Below, one piece after another: positions 1 to 12,019 of a DNA stretch of 64,000 bases (within the stretch, counting starts at the first letter, position 1; the number at the start of each line of letters is the position of its first letter). The notes beneath the pieces are model-generated. The model ran no database searches. It had not been told where the DNA came from and saw only the letters and a program-made list of their open reading frames with translations. This DNA comes from Puffinus mauretanicus (lineage: Eukaryota; Chordata; Aves; Procellariiformes; Procellariidae). The translations under genes were made by a program, and so were the position numbers. The stretch is from positions 1,674,001-1,738,000 of the forward strand of contig JAJKFH010002994.1 in NCBI GenBank assembly GCA_023333565.1. Reading direction: 5' to 3'.

Positions 1-3000
1 TCAGATGCCCTCCATTGGCATCAAATTTATTGGATAAAATACCATGCTGAATGCAAAGCTGTTTTGCAAATATGCTGTTTCCTGCTACTGCAACTGCAGT
101 AGAAATTTAAGTGTCTCATAAATGGTTTTCCACCGTTGATGGATTGGGTTTGACCTTCCACAAGCCTTAATTCTAGTAGTAAATTCTAGTTTTAAGTAGT
201 CCTGTTGCCAGCATCAGTGCCTGTTGTTTCCTGCCTGCAAGCTGAGGGAGTCCATACACCAAAATGGACACGCTAGTGCAGCAGTGTCAGAAGGAGACAA
301 AACACTCTTATGAACGGGTACCAAATACCAAATGCTGACTGAGCATTTGTGCTCAACTGCTGCTTAAAAGCGTGGAGAAAACAAGCAACCCACTCCTTTC
401 CTCTTGCTACTCCCCACCCTGCCTCCCCCCAAAAAACCCAAACAAACCAGCCCAGAAACTGTCCATTGCTGCTTTGTAGGTACTTGCATATTCCTGGCTG
501 CCAGACCCGTGTGTGCCTCAGAATCCTAATCAAGCTGTCTCCAAAACCAGAGGTAGGAACAAACATCTCGCTGTGTTAGAAAATGTAATTTAGAGTTGCA
601 TTTCATAACGTACTCTTCGGTTACTATTTCCAGTTTCATCATCCAGAGTCAGATCTTCTGCTTTACTAGGATGAAATTGCTAACCTCTTGGCAGAGATTT
701 GAGTAATTCTGACAGCAGAGGGCACAGATACTAATAGATGCATGGATCACAATTGCATAGGCCTTATTTCCTTTGCAAGTTAGGCAAAAAGAACCTTTTC
801 CCTGTTTCTAAAAAGGAAGTATGTGTTGGAGTTGAATCCTTAATAGCACTATGGTAAGTGGATTAAAGAAAAATAAAATTATTTTTTCAGTGACCTTTAT
901 TTCACCATTATTCTGGTGAATTTTTTTAGCCACAACAATCTGGCGAGGTTCTGCCTTCCCTGTTACAGTGAAGGGTTGCAGACAAAATGTGTCAGACAAG
1001 CTTATTCATGCTAATGACAGCCATCCGTTTTTTCTTACCAGCAAAGTGCTCTCCTTGCAGAGTTTTCATTTAAATCCATGAAAAAAAGCCTTTCTCTCCT
1101 GAGAAATGGTCAAAGGCCTCTCCACCTCTATTTTTATTTCTTTGTCCTCATCTTTTATTCTTTAGTAGCATAGGTGCACCTCTTTCCTTTTTGCTTTAAG
1201 TTTTGATGATTTTGACCTATGAATGGCATGGGTAACAGAAACTTGATCTTCCAATGCAAAACATATCCCATTACTTCATCAGTTTTCCCATTCAGACAGC
1301 AAAGCATATTTCTTATACACGTGGCCTCATCTGCCTGTGTGGTAGAACAGCGTTGCGCTTTTAAAAATTTCTCCAGTTTCTATTTTTTTCTGATTTCACT
1401 ATTTTTATTGATTAGTTTGGTTAAGATTTGAAGCCTTGGCAAGTCTGGCTTGCAAAGTAGGTTTTGGTGAAAACTGAGAAAGCAGTTTAGAAATCTAAAC
1501 TCTAGTCTCATTTTTGGCACTGATTTGTCCAAGTGAGTGACAGTCAAATTCACCTTCTTTGCTTCCCCCAGGCTTACCAGATGGGGGTTGGGATGGTGAA
1601 TGCAATGAGACGCAGATCCTCTGCAGCACTGGGAACAGTACGAAAGCTCACAAGTGTCTGAAATGTGGAGAGTGTTGCTTGTTATCTCAACAGATGACTC
1701 TTGCCTGTTGCATTGCTTGTTGCTCAGTCATTAAGCATAACCTAAAAGCAATTCTTCTCATAGGGAGACATAGAAGGCTCCTGCCATGATTGTTCTGAAG
1801 GGAAAGATTTTTCTTCTGCTGCTTATGATATCAGCGTTCCCAAATACTTCATTAATGTGCAGAGAGTGAAGGGAAAAATCAGTATTTTTGAAGATCTGCC
1901 TTGTGATTATGATTCTGATGAGCTGCTCCTGGGCCACAGATAAGTTGGCATCACAGCAACCAGGTGTTTGCAAACAACAGCAGCAGAGAGAATGTGTGAA
2001 TCGGACCATCACTAATAAGGTGTCCATCCAACCAGCTGTAGAGGCTGCTTGACCAGTTGCTTACAACTGTTGCCTTCTGTGCGTAAGGGTGCCCCTACAA
2101 GGGTGCAGTCCCTTTCCCATTCAGCCATCAAGTGAGCTAAGAGGCGATTTCAGCCCAAACTGGCTGGCATACTAGGGGCATGGCAAGTGCCAAAATGCTA
2201 GTATCGTGAAGGTTGGTATCCTCCCACTTTGCAGGAGAAAAGAAAAAATCATTTCATAGTCTCCCAATGAGTTCTCACGAGTATCTTTCCTTCTGCCCAG
2301 AACGATGTGTATTTTCCTACAGTTCATGGGGAAATCAATCCTGGAGCAGCTCAGAGTAGTGCTGAGAGGAAAGCTGTGGATTGTGCCTCAGCAGTACACA
2401 GATGAGCAAACATGATGCTCCAGAAGGCACAGTAACTTGGTGATTCTCTCCCTTGAGCGGTGATCTTCTGGGTGAATGCTGCAGTGCAAAGCTACTCTGA
2501 GTCAGGGGAGAGCAGCACAACAAAGCAATGTCTTTGCTGTCTTGTCGCTATCCACCTCTTGGAAAAAAATTATCAAACCCTTGAGAGAGTGTCTTCTCTC
2601 CTTGCTTACAGAAGTTGGGCTCTTCCTCATTAGTGAAGTGTTCACAGCTGGCACTTGCAGAAAAAAACTCAGTTGTATGCTATACAATAGCATTTTGTTT
2701 AATCTCCACTGCAGTGATCAGACAGAGCTCTTCAGTTTCTTCTTTGCCCCTTACCAGCTTAATTATATCCAGATAAAGACTATGCTGGAACGGAAAAAAG
2801 TTGCTGCGGAAAAAAACCTGGGCAGTAAGGACACGATGTTCAAACATAGGAAGCTTTAGCCATTCTCTATCATTCCTCTTATGTACAGGCTTCCTAATCC
2901 CATTGTGCTGGGCAGAAGATTTAAGACAGACTAAAACAGGAATTGCAAGGGGCTCCTAGGATATAGAGTGTTGATACTTGGCAGTCCTTGATAGCTTAAA

Positions 3001-4240
3001 AAATGTTACAGGACATGATTACTAAGGATGTCCCCATACTACAATGTGCCTTAATCCCAGGGGACAGTTGCAATAAGAAACACCATTGCTGTGCTCAGCA
3101 CTAAATGCCTGACCAGCTATGCTGTCTTTCAAATTTACCCAGGAAAGACTGAAGCAATTTGCGAATAATTTTAGCTAAAAACGACAAAAGGAAAAAGGAC
3201 AGCACTTTTAAAATGCCAAAGCATTTTGCTTTAAGACTCTCAGTTGAAAAACTAACTTTTACTTAGGAAATGTAAAATTTGAAGTGGAAGGAAAAAAAAA
3301 TTAAGATTGATATTTTTTCAAGTGTTATATATTACAAAGGCAAAACAAAATACTTCATTTGGGCTAGAGAGATGTTCTTTGGTCAAAAGCTAACAGCTTT
3401 TTTCTGTGCATCTGGAAAAACTTGTCTGCTTGTTTACCCAAAGCAAATCTGTTTCTCCCCACCCTGAAATTTCTCTCTCCCATCCCCCAAATTCATATGT
3501 ACGTGCAAGTCCACTATTGAAGCAAAAAAGAAATCCTCTGTTTGCTCATCTCTGGGTCCACAGGACCTCAAGAAGTTAATCAGTTTTCATGTCATGCTGA
3601 TATATGGAACTGATCCTGTTGCCAGGGCAGTGTTGTGAAACAACATTTTGTGGATGATTTGCCGACCCCCCTTCTCTACCTGGTCCCATGTTCATTTTGA
3701 AACGAACTACCAAGTCAGTTGTGCCTAAAGACAGTGGCAGCCAAAACAACTCTACTTCTCTCTGAGGTTTTCCTTCACTTTTTTCCAATACTGTGTGGAG
3801 AGACAATTAGGCTCAAATAGTTTCCCTTTCATTTACTATTGCATAATTTGAGGATAGTATCACCTTTCTGAATATTGCTGCCTGATGGAAGCTTCAGTGG
3901 TGGAATTACAGGGCTTGTTATTTACCAAGATCTTAGCAGTCCTGCATTTTTTTCACCTTAAAGTAGTTTTACCACCTTAAAGTAGTTTTACTAATCGTTC
4001 TTGTCCTGGATTGTTGCCATCGTTTGGGTGGATTTGCTTTTCTCCTATAATTTCTGCACTTATTTGGAGGAGGAAGTATTGCCAAAGGAGTCGGGTTAAC
4101 CCCGATATGAACCCTGAAACATTTATTTCACAGGTTGCTGTGTTTGGAAGGTGCTATCATGCTGAATTAAAATAAATCTATTGCAATTCTGGTAAATGAA
4201 TGTTGAGTGCTCGGCCCATATTCCAAAGAGTCTCTATGGC
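1..4240. other. gene-poor flank, no supported gene
   Basis: AT-rich single-copy-looking DNA. The longest open frame (2476-2859, plus) has no recognisable domain and overlaps an open frame on the other strand. Only the 19-bp tandem duplication at 3954 stands out. Confidence 0.6.
3954..3991 (+). repeat. perfect 19-bp tandem duplication
   Basis: CACCTTAAAGTAGTTTTAC occurs twice head to tail (3954-3972 and 3973-3991) without a mismatch, consistent with a recent replication slippage or duplication. Confidence 0.95.
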
Positions 4241-4402
4241 CTTGTCTAGACTGACTCAAAGAGGCAGTGTCTGTGCTAGATTGCTAAAATGCATTAGCAA
4301 AGGTAGAGCATACTTTAATGCATGTGTTAAAATGCACTTTTCTTTTTCTATGCTAACGTCAATAGTCTAGCTACCACCCCATACATTCCTAGTCTAGACA
4401 AG
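4241..4402. mobile_element. probable non-autonomous DNA transposon with 12-bp inverted termini
   Basis: CTTGTCTAGACT at 4241-4252 and AGTCTAGACAAG at 4391-4402 are a perfect 12-base inverted repeat bounding 162 bases. The interior is AT-rich with no reading frame and contains short repeated words (ATGCATTAGC; TAATGCATGTGTTAAAATGCAC). The layout and the GTCTAGACAAGG-like ends resemble old MITE-type elements I recall from reptile and bird genomes, possibly hAT-derived, but the family is not identified. No target-site duplication is obvious. Confidence 0.5.
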
Positions 4403-4703
4403 CAAATGTCCATAGATATCTGTGCCAGAAGCAACGGGTGAACCTGGAAAGGCTGGCGTGTATGACTGTTCTTTCACCTCAAAAAAGAGAATTTTAACCC
4501 AAAATTAAGTGTAGAAATCCTAGCGGAGGCAAAACCTTGGTAAATTTGACTGCAGTTAGCATCAATGAGAGAAGGAGTGGGGACTTATGTTTGGCTTTAA
4601 CTGGTTATGTTGAGCTCTGATCAGCCTGCGCCTTTTCTCCGAAACAAATTGACACAGAAATATAAAAGGTACCTTGACAATCCTAAGGAGTAGTCTCCAC
4701 GAG

Positions 4704-4715
4704 TTGTCTAGACTA
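4704..4715. repeat. third copy of the TTGTCTAGACT terminal motif
   Basis: TTGTCTAGACTA lies about 300 bases right of the inverted-repeat element and repeats its terminal word. It may be the end of a second, decayed copy extending to about 4760 (ATTTAAAGCCCATTAGCTAAAATG shares words with the first copy's interior), or a chance match. Confidence 0.35.
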
Positions 4716-5281
4716 CCCTAAAAGATGTATTTAAAGCCCATTAGCTAAAATGACTTAATTATCATATTAAAAAGGTGAAGCAGGCAGAATGATTTGTATT
4801 CTGTGGCAGTAGCCTGAGAAGGCTGGAGTGCTTTCTGGCACTGGGGAATCTCAAGGCTCTGCTTCTGTGTTGGAATGGCCAACAGTTCTGTGCAGAGACT
4901 AAAGTAGTGTAGCATCTGGACTTCACTCAAATCTTGGAGAAATCAAAGGATACAGAATCAGAGTGTGCATGTAGCTCTTGCTTCTAAACATCAGTTAATA
5001 AAGTAAATAGCTTTGTTCATTCCCTCCCGTTGCAGGCTGTTAGGTCAAGCATTTTATGGCTTTAATGGCTTGTGAGCTTGCTTAATATGTCAGAATTGGT
5101 GGAACAGACTGTGTTTAAAATTCAAATAATCCATTTTCATATGAAATCTGTGTGGGATTTGAGCAGTGTCCAAATTAATGCATGGCACATTGAATACTGA
5201 CTAATTAGACTTAACAAATCAGTAAGAACTGGGCACTGGTGAGAACTAAACCTATTAAAGAAACAGAACAGCAGTTCATTT

Positions 5282-5298
5282 AAAAAAAAAAAAAAAAA
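5282..5298 (+). repeat. A17 homopolymer
   Basis: Seventeen consecutive As, followed by GGG and a short A run; no SINE body precedes it. Confidence 0.95.
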
Positions 5299-8200
5299 GG
5301 GAAAAAAGACCTGACACTTTATGTAGTGTTTTCCATTCACAGAGATTTTGAAATGCTGATTAAAAATGTAGTGATCCCTGGGATAAACCTTGGCTGTGAT
5401 ATGCAGAGCAGCAAGGTAAAGTCAGAGTGAGAAAAGAACAGAATTAAAGTCCTGACTGATAAAGCTTAGGTCCATCATTGCTGAAGGATTTGTTTTCCAG
5501 ACAGTAGCAAGAGAAAAGAAGTAATTACTTAAATGACAGAGAGACTGTTCTATTGATGTTTTAAAGTGACCCTATGCATCCTTCCAGGGCATAGTGAATA
5601 TTTGATACCATGCTATACTAGGTTGTTTTAAACATCTGAAAGATGTGGTCCAAGGATTTCCTGCTGTGTGTTCTCAGTGACTTTTTGCAATGCTTAAATG
5701 CTCTTCTAATAGGAAGTGCCCTGGGACCCAGGATAAAGTCTCACAGGGAGAGACCAATGTAAAAAGACTTCAATAAAGCTTCATTTCCTGATATTAAACA
5801 ATGTGGTTTTGAGGGCTTCTGTCAGAAATGTGTCTTGTACCCTGGATAGGATGTGTCTGAGGCTGATTTACTCAAGCTTTCTTACCAGCAGTCCTGTAGG
5901 TGGGGTTCTCTCTTTGGAATTGTGCTGCTCCAAATTGTGAAAAGGAAGTTCTATATCTAGGTATCCTCCATGTTTCCAGGTGATATGTTTCAGTGGTTTT
6001 CTTGCTGTGTCCCATGTGTCTAGCATTTCAGCAAGAGGAGGATACCCAAATTGTACCAGGGGACAGGGAACTGGGTGTGTGACTTTGGCCGTAAAACAAA
6101 GATCTGTGGTTTGGCCATACATAAGATGAGTTGCAATGCTTATGTGCGAAAGCACTTGAAGATCTGAAGGAGGAAAGAATACAAAAACAGTAAGTATTTT
6201 CATAAGGATGCTAAGCTGAGCTACTGCTGTGTTTCCTTGTGCTATAACCCCTGGAGGTTACAGGATTGAAGAGGTTGCAATAGAACAATAGCCTGCAGTG
6301 CAATAGGAGCTGATGTGCTTTCATTCTGCATAGTTTTCAAAATGCATCCCATTGACTCCAGCAATGCCTTTCACTGGGAATTCCTTGCTCGGGAGGTCTG
6401 ACTGCAGCCAGGTTTTGGTAAGACAGTGAAGTTCCCTTGTTTTGTACCAGTGCCCTGATTTGCAAAGCCTGTGAGCAGCCAAGTCATTCCCTTCCAGCTG
6501 CTTCTCATCTGCCATGTGTAACTACTTTGCCATCATGAGCAATATTGAGCATTTGAGAATACCTGCATTATCTAGAATTGCAATTTGAAGTGATTTTTTT
6601 TTGCTGTAGAAATTAACTCCCTCCCATTGTATTTATTTGGAACTTAGTCCTTACTGCGTCCTAATAGGATTACACCATTAAATATATCATTCATCTGACT
6701 GCTAAATGTCATGACATATAAGCATTTCATAATTACATTTCTGTTCTTGAATATTTCGCAGAAGGCTAAACACAATACATTACCAATCTGAACTGTAACC
6801 GTAAAGTCAGTAATTGCCTTTAAGGGGTCAACACATTTAAGCAGCATTTGCAGTAAGTATTTTCATAAATACAGCCATATTACAAACCAGTGTTCTTCTA
6901 ACAAGTAGTTTTATTACCGATATGCAGAGGCATTGCTCCTCTGTCAAACTAAGGATGCTCATGTCAGATGTACTTTCATTTGCTCTTAATATAAATGAGC
7001 CTATTTCAAGAGGATAATTGTGTAGGTTTTGCTTGCTCCCTTGCACAGAACTCAAAATTGGAGCAGTGAGTGCAGTGAATTTTGGAAGACAGCCTTGGAA
7101 AAGAAATGTCCCTATTGTATTCGACTTTGTTATGTACCTGGAGCTACAGATGAGCTGCTCTGTGATGTGCAAATCAGAATTCAGTTTTGCCTTGGGTAAA
7201 TTTGTCTCAAGAGCACATGTCAATTACATGTTGGGACCCCAGATGCCTTAATGAAAATAAGATACTTTAGGATTAGGCAGGGCAAAATATCTGGAGCATG
7301 AAAAATATGGCTTTACGAATTCAAATTATGTAAGGGAAGCAGGACAGATAACAGTCAAGGTCATGAATGGAGGAATTTCATATATTATGTATGTAAATAG
7401 CTTGTAATGTTTTTTTGGTTAACAGTTTGTATGCAAATCAAAATGTAATAGGAACAGTAAAAACTTGCTCATTTAAAAAAGTTGGCTTTAGAAATGCAGA
7501 GACACTGGGGAAAAAAAAAATCTGTGGACTAAAGCAGGTGTGATGCTGCATCATCCCTCAACTGGCATCTCTCCACAAATTCACTGTTGTATGAAGGGGA
7601 GCACTGGAGGACCTTTATGTGACTTCTTTGACAGTCAAACACACGCTTACTGTGGTTTCCACTCATGCCATTAGTTGCTTTGAGGTTGTAGCTTCCTATG
7701 GAGGATGCCTTCATCACTGATGGCAGAACATTGATTTTGAGTGAACAAACACCATTGTTATTGACTGGCTTCCCTGGCCCTATGGTGTGTCCCTCATCTG
7801 ACAGAGACACAGCAAGTTTGCACACAGTTTCCAGGCTTCCTTTTTATAAAGAGACATTCGGTCCACACTTTTCCTTATACCAAGAAGTCAAGGGATTAGT
7901 CCTTTGCAATGACACACTTCGGTTATATGCACCTAGTCTAGTCAGAACCTTGATTTTAGTCAGTCTGCTTTGTCCTGGTGGGTTTTTTTTCATAGCTGCA
8001 GCCCCAAAAACTTGGATGTTATACAGTAGAAAGACTTGTTTTCTAACTGGTCCTAGATTGTTGTTTATATGCTAAGGTATTGGAATGGCTTTTCTCCAGA
8101 AATTGAGGCAGAATGTATATGTTTTCCTGCCATCTCCAGGTCAAATCCTTGAATTAAATGCATAAATTAACTGGCTATTGATTGATATCTTTATCTTTTT

Positions 8201-11200
8201 TTACAGTTATGATGTAAAACTGTTCCAGGATATGGTTCTGAATAAGAGAAAAATGGAACTCTTCACATGTTTTTAGGATAGGCTGCCACTTTCAAACTCG
8301 GATGGCTAAAGCCAGACGTTTAGAGGTGGGGCTTTATGGGGATGCTGGACTCATACTGTTCTGTGACCAGTGGGAGGTGAACAAAACGGTCTAATGTAAG
8401 TGTGTAAGTCCTATCATCCTTCTCTTCTAGATGGGCATACTCCAGTTCTTAGATAGAAAAACCTGACAAAGCTAATATACCCCATCACCTCTGACCTCAG
8501 AGAAGTATCCATACTCCCTCAAATGTTGTCCTGGTACTGTGCAGCAATCTAGTAACTACCACGCAATAATAGCGAGTAGTGAAGTGCTGATTTTTCTTCA
8601 CTTAAATTTTGGTGGGGAGTTTTTTTGGTTTTGGGGGTTTGGGCTTTTTTTGCCTTATGCCTTAGACATGAGCAGAACTAACACTTTAGGACTAGTTCAA
8701 AAAGCCTCTGAGTTTTGGTCTAGAGCAGTTTTGCGATTGAGATCTGTGAATGTATGTGGAAATTGAAAAAATGGGGAGGGGAAGCATGGCAGTAAAATCT
8801 CATTTAGCCTTTTCCCAAAATGGACAAGCCAATTATGCTTTATAAAAGACAAATGTGGAATCCTTTGCCCTGTAAATAAAGATGCCATTGGGGATATTAT
8901 GTGCAGGGAGGTTCCTCAGACAGACTTGCAAAGCTGTGTTAGGATGTCCAGGCTGAGATAAAAGGTGCCAGTTTTGCTGCCCCGGAGGCAGAGCGGGGAT
9001 CATGCTGTGGTTTAATTTTAATCATCCTGAGTCCTTTGCTACAGATAGAGGTAAGCAATGCTGGCTCTCTTGCTAGTGCAGGCTGTTTCCAGATCTGCAG
9101 TAGTTTAGGAGTTATCAGTGAGCTCTGTGAGGTGGAAAAGGAAATCAACACAAGCAGGCTTTCCCTATACTCTGTGGGCTGGGAGCAACAGCTCCCCATC
9201 ATGCTTCACCTTGCAAAAGGTGTTACAATACAGGTAGCTCCTGCACAGGACAAAGGGTTTGCCTCCCAGCTGCTTTCTCCCTTGCAGATATATGCAGGGG
9301 AGCTCTATCTGAACCTTATTCAAGGATGTGGATTGCACTACAGGAAGGGTAAAGAGCTCTTGGGAGTATTTCACTCTGTTTGCTCAACCATGTAATGCAA
9401 TCTTTAGTGCACAATGCTGTACATGCTTGATTATCTTTCCCTTGATTTTTTATTTATTTTATTTTGACTGCTACAGTAAAGCTTGTGTGTCTGGGTTTTT
9501 TTTTTTCCCTCCTCTTTTCCCCTGTTGGTTTTTGCTCTAGAAGTGTGTAAACCAGACCTCTCACTTCACTGAGTTTTCAACACGATACGAGCATTTAGCA
9601 TCATGTCATCATGACAGTGCAGGACTGTGATCCACACACAATGATGTTTCTGTGTGTATTCTAGATTTAGCAGTATTTCATAAAGACATGTACAAACAAT
9701 ATAAATATTTTGGTAAAGAATTGTTCACATACAGGAATGTAATTTGCTATATCTGCACAATATATTAGTTACAAATGGATTTATATTTCTATCCATGTAT
9801 GTAGTGAGTCAAAGTGTATTTGTTGTATACACATAGGATTATGGTAAAAATTTGGATAAAATGTACAATTCTTAATATTAAATAGATATTAAATCTCTAG
9901 GAAAATGAGACACACACACTTTCCTGGAGACGCTTCTCCTTAGTTTTCACTCAGTCTTGCTTCCTGTTACAAGCAGCTTGCTCAGGCTCCACCTGGGGCC
10001 ACTTAATTTCCCAGTTTGTTCAGTTGCACAGTAAATCTAAGCTATTTTCTTGCACATTATTCCATGGTAATCTACTTCCTGCTGCTACAATGGCTGATAG
10101 ACCCTGGATAAAATCCTCTCAGTGGCCTCAGAAATTAGCCTCATAGCTCAGACTTGCGCTCAGAAGAGGACTCAACTGGGCAGCACACATTCTAGCTGAA
10201 GGTGAGCTTTCACCTGAATCTCCACTAAAAGCCAACTTGAGTCAGTACTGATGGCAGTACTAGGCACCTTTTTCATTTATATAATGCGGATTGTGGCTCT
10301 CGGTTCAGATGTTTAGGGCCAGTAGTGCAAAGAAATAAAATACCCTTCCAACTGGTCTAAATGGGGGAGTGTGACATCTTCAAAACACTTGGCATCAGCA
10401 TCTATGAAAATCATTGGTAACATTAATTCCAATGGTAGCAGAATTTCTTAAGCTAACATGAAACGCTTTTGCTATCCTTGCCCAGGTGTTGTTCAGTCAT
10501 GGTACACATCTGTCTGTTTAGTTTAGAGTACAAGGCCTTCAACAGTTCCTGCAGGCTGAGTGTACCGTTTCTTTCCCATAGCCTTAAAGCTGCAGGACTA
10601 GTAATGCTGTTATGCTGCCAGCATGGCATTTGCCATGGGCAATTCAGTGACTGAAACTGAAGGTTTATACATAGGAAATGTTTAGGGTTGCACTCTGGGT
10701 TGCCTTACACCCCTTGCAGTCTCTTTGACAGCACAGCATCAATGAGTTTGGCTGCAGGTTTGGCATACTCCCAGAAGCTGAGCCAAGATGGCAGTCTGGG
10801 TGGGTGTTTCTACCCTAACTTTGATTTAGCTAGAATGAATAACAGCTGAAAGGAATTTATTTGGATAGTACAGTCAATATAGAATTTGTCTCCATGCTTT
10901 AGAGCATGGCAGCCACTTTACAGGGCTCTATAATTTAGTGACAATAATGAAAACAGTTCAGCCTCATATCTGCGGAGAAATCAAAGGAAGAGGTTCTACT
11001 CTTTGCAATTTATTTAGCAGGAGACTTGAACAAAGTGAGGAGGCATCACAATCTAGAAGAAATATTCAAGCTATTGTCTGTGCAGCAAGTGATAACTGTG
11101 ATGTGAAAGGCAATGATCCGCTTTGGAGATAGATGTCCTTCATGCAAATGTAATTCTTTCCCAGTGTGAGTGTACAAGAGCCTGGCAAAGCTGATTTACT

Positions 11201-11992
11201 ATAAGCAGGAGTTATTTTGCATAAACCTTTGAGAAGAGATGTCAAATGTTCTTGCAGCTTTCTTTTCCTCTTGGCTACTGGGATGTAAGGATGAAGGTGG
11301 CCAGAGGTATTTGTTTTTCATGTGCTTTGGAGCTGGACAACCTGCACAACTATATACTTGCTCGCATGGAGACTTTGCTCCTTTGGGAGTGTCGGGGACA
11401 AGGCAGTTGCTCGCTTCCTGTTACACATCTAACAGCGCACTTGGTCTGGATTACAGGTGGAAATGAGTGTGCGATGTGTGAGCACAACACTGTGTAGCCG
11501 AAGGGGCTGGATGTGTGGCCAGCAAGCCTCACTAAACACGTGGAGCTAGGTTCAGCACTTCAGTACACAGTGCAATGCTCTGTGTATGAGTTCTTCAGCC
11601 ATCTCTGCCTAGGCATAACCTGGACACTCCTGGTGTTCTCTAATCGGTTTGGCAGTTGTGCTGACAGTGCTGACTCTTAGGTGAAGCACTGCTCAGTATT
11701 GCACAGATTGCTTCCCTTCCATTCTGATTCATTAACAGGTTTTCTTCCCAAATGAGTTACGGTTAGCAAGCCTGTTCCAGTGGCATGGACAACTGAGCAT
11801 TTCCTTCAGAAAACTGAAAGAATTTGGCAGCACAGATAAAGACTTTCTACAGGTCTCAGCTTACTTTGAAATGAGTTCCTTAAATTGCTGGGGACAACTA
11901 GATATGCATGTTTCCATGTGGCATGTAGGAGTAGTGTAGGATAATCGTATAGAGATTTTCACTTCCCCATACTTCACTGATGGGGAAGACTG

Positions 11993-12019
11993 ATTTTTTT
12001 TTTTTTCTTTTTTTTTTTT
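11993..12019 (+). repeat. poly-T tract with one C
   Basis: A T run interrupted once by C. Confidence 0.9.

Noticed and set aside
6321..6515. Minus-strand open frame as a possible missing exon between 6918 and 6163
   Set aside because: The phases do not fit the neighbouring candidates and its splice borders are weak.
8939..9202. Minus-strand open stretch after a good acceptor-like CCTTTTCCACCTCACAG
   Set aside because: The plus strand is also open here (9036-9395), the translation is unrecognised, and no in-phase partner exon was found.
9640..9900. AT-rich stretch resembling a 3' UTR
   Set aside because: No AATAAA in a convincing position and no upstream coding exon; could simply be AT-rich spacer.
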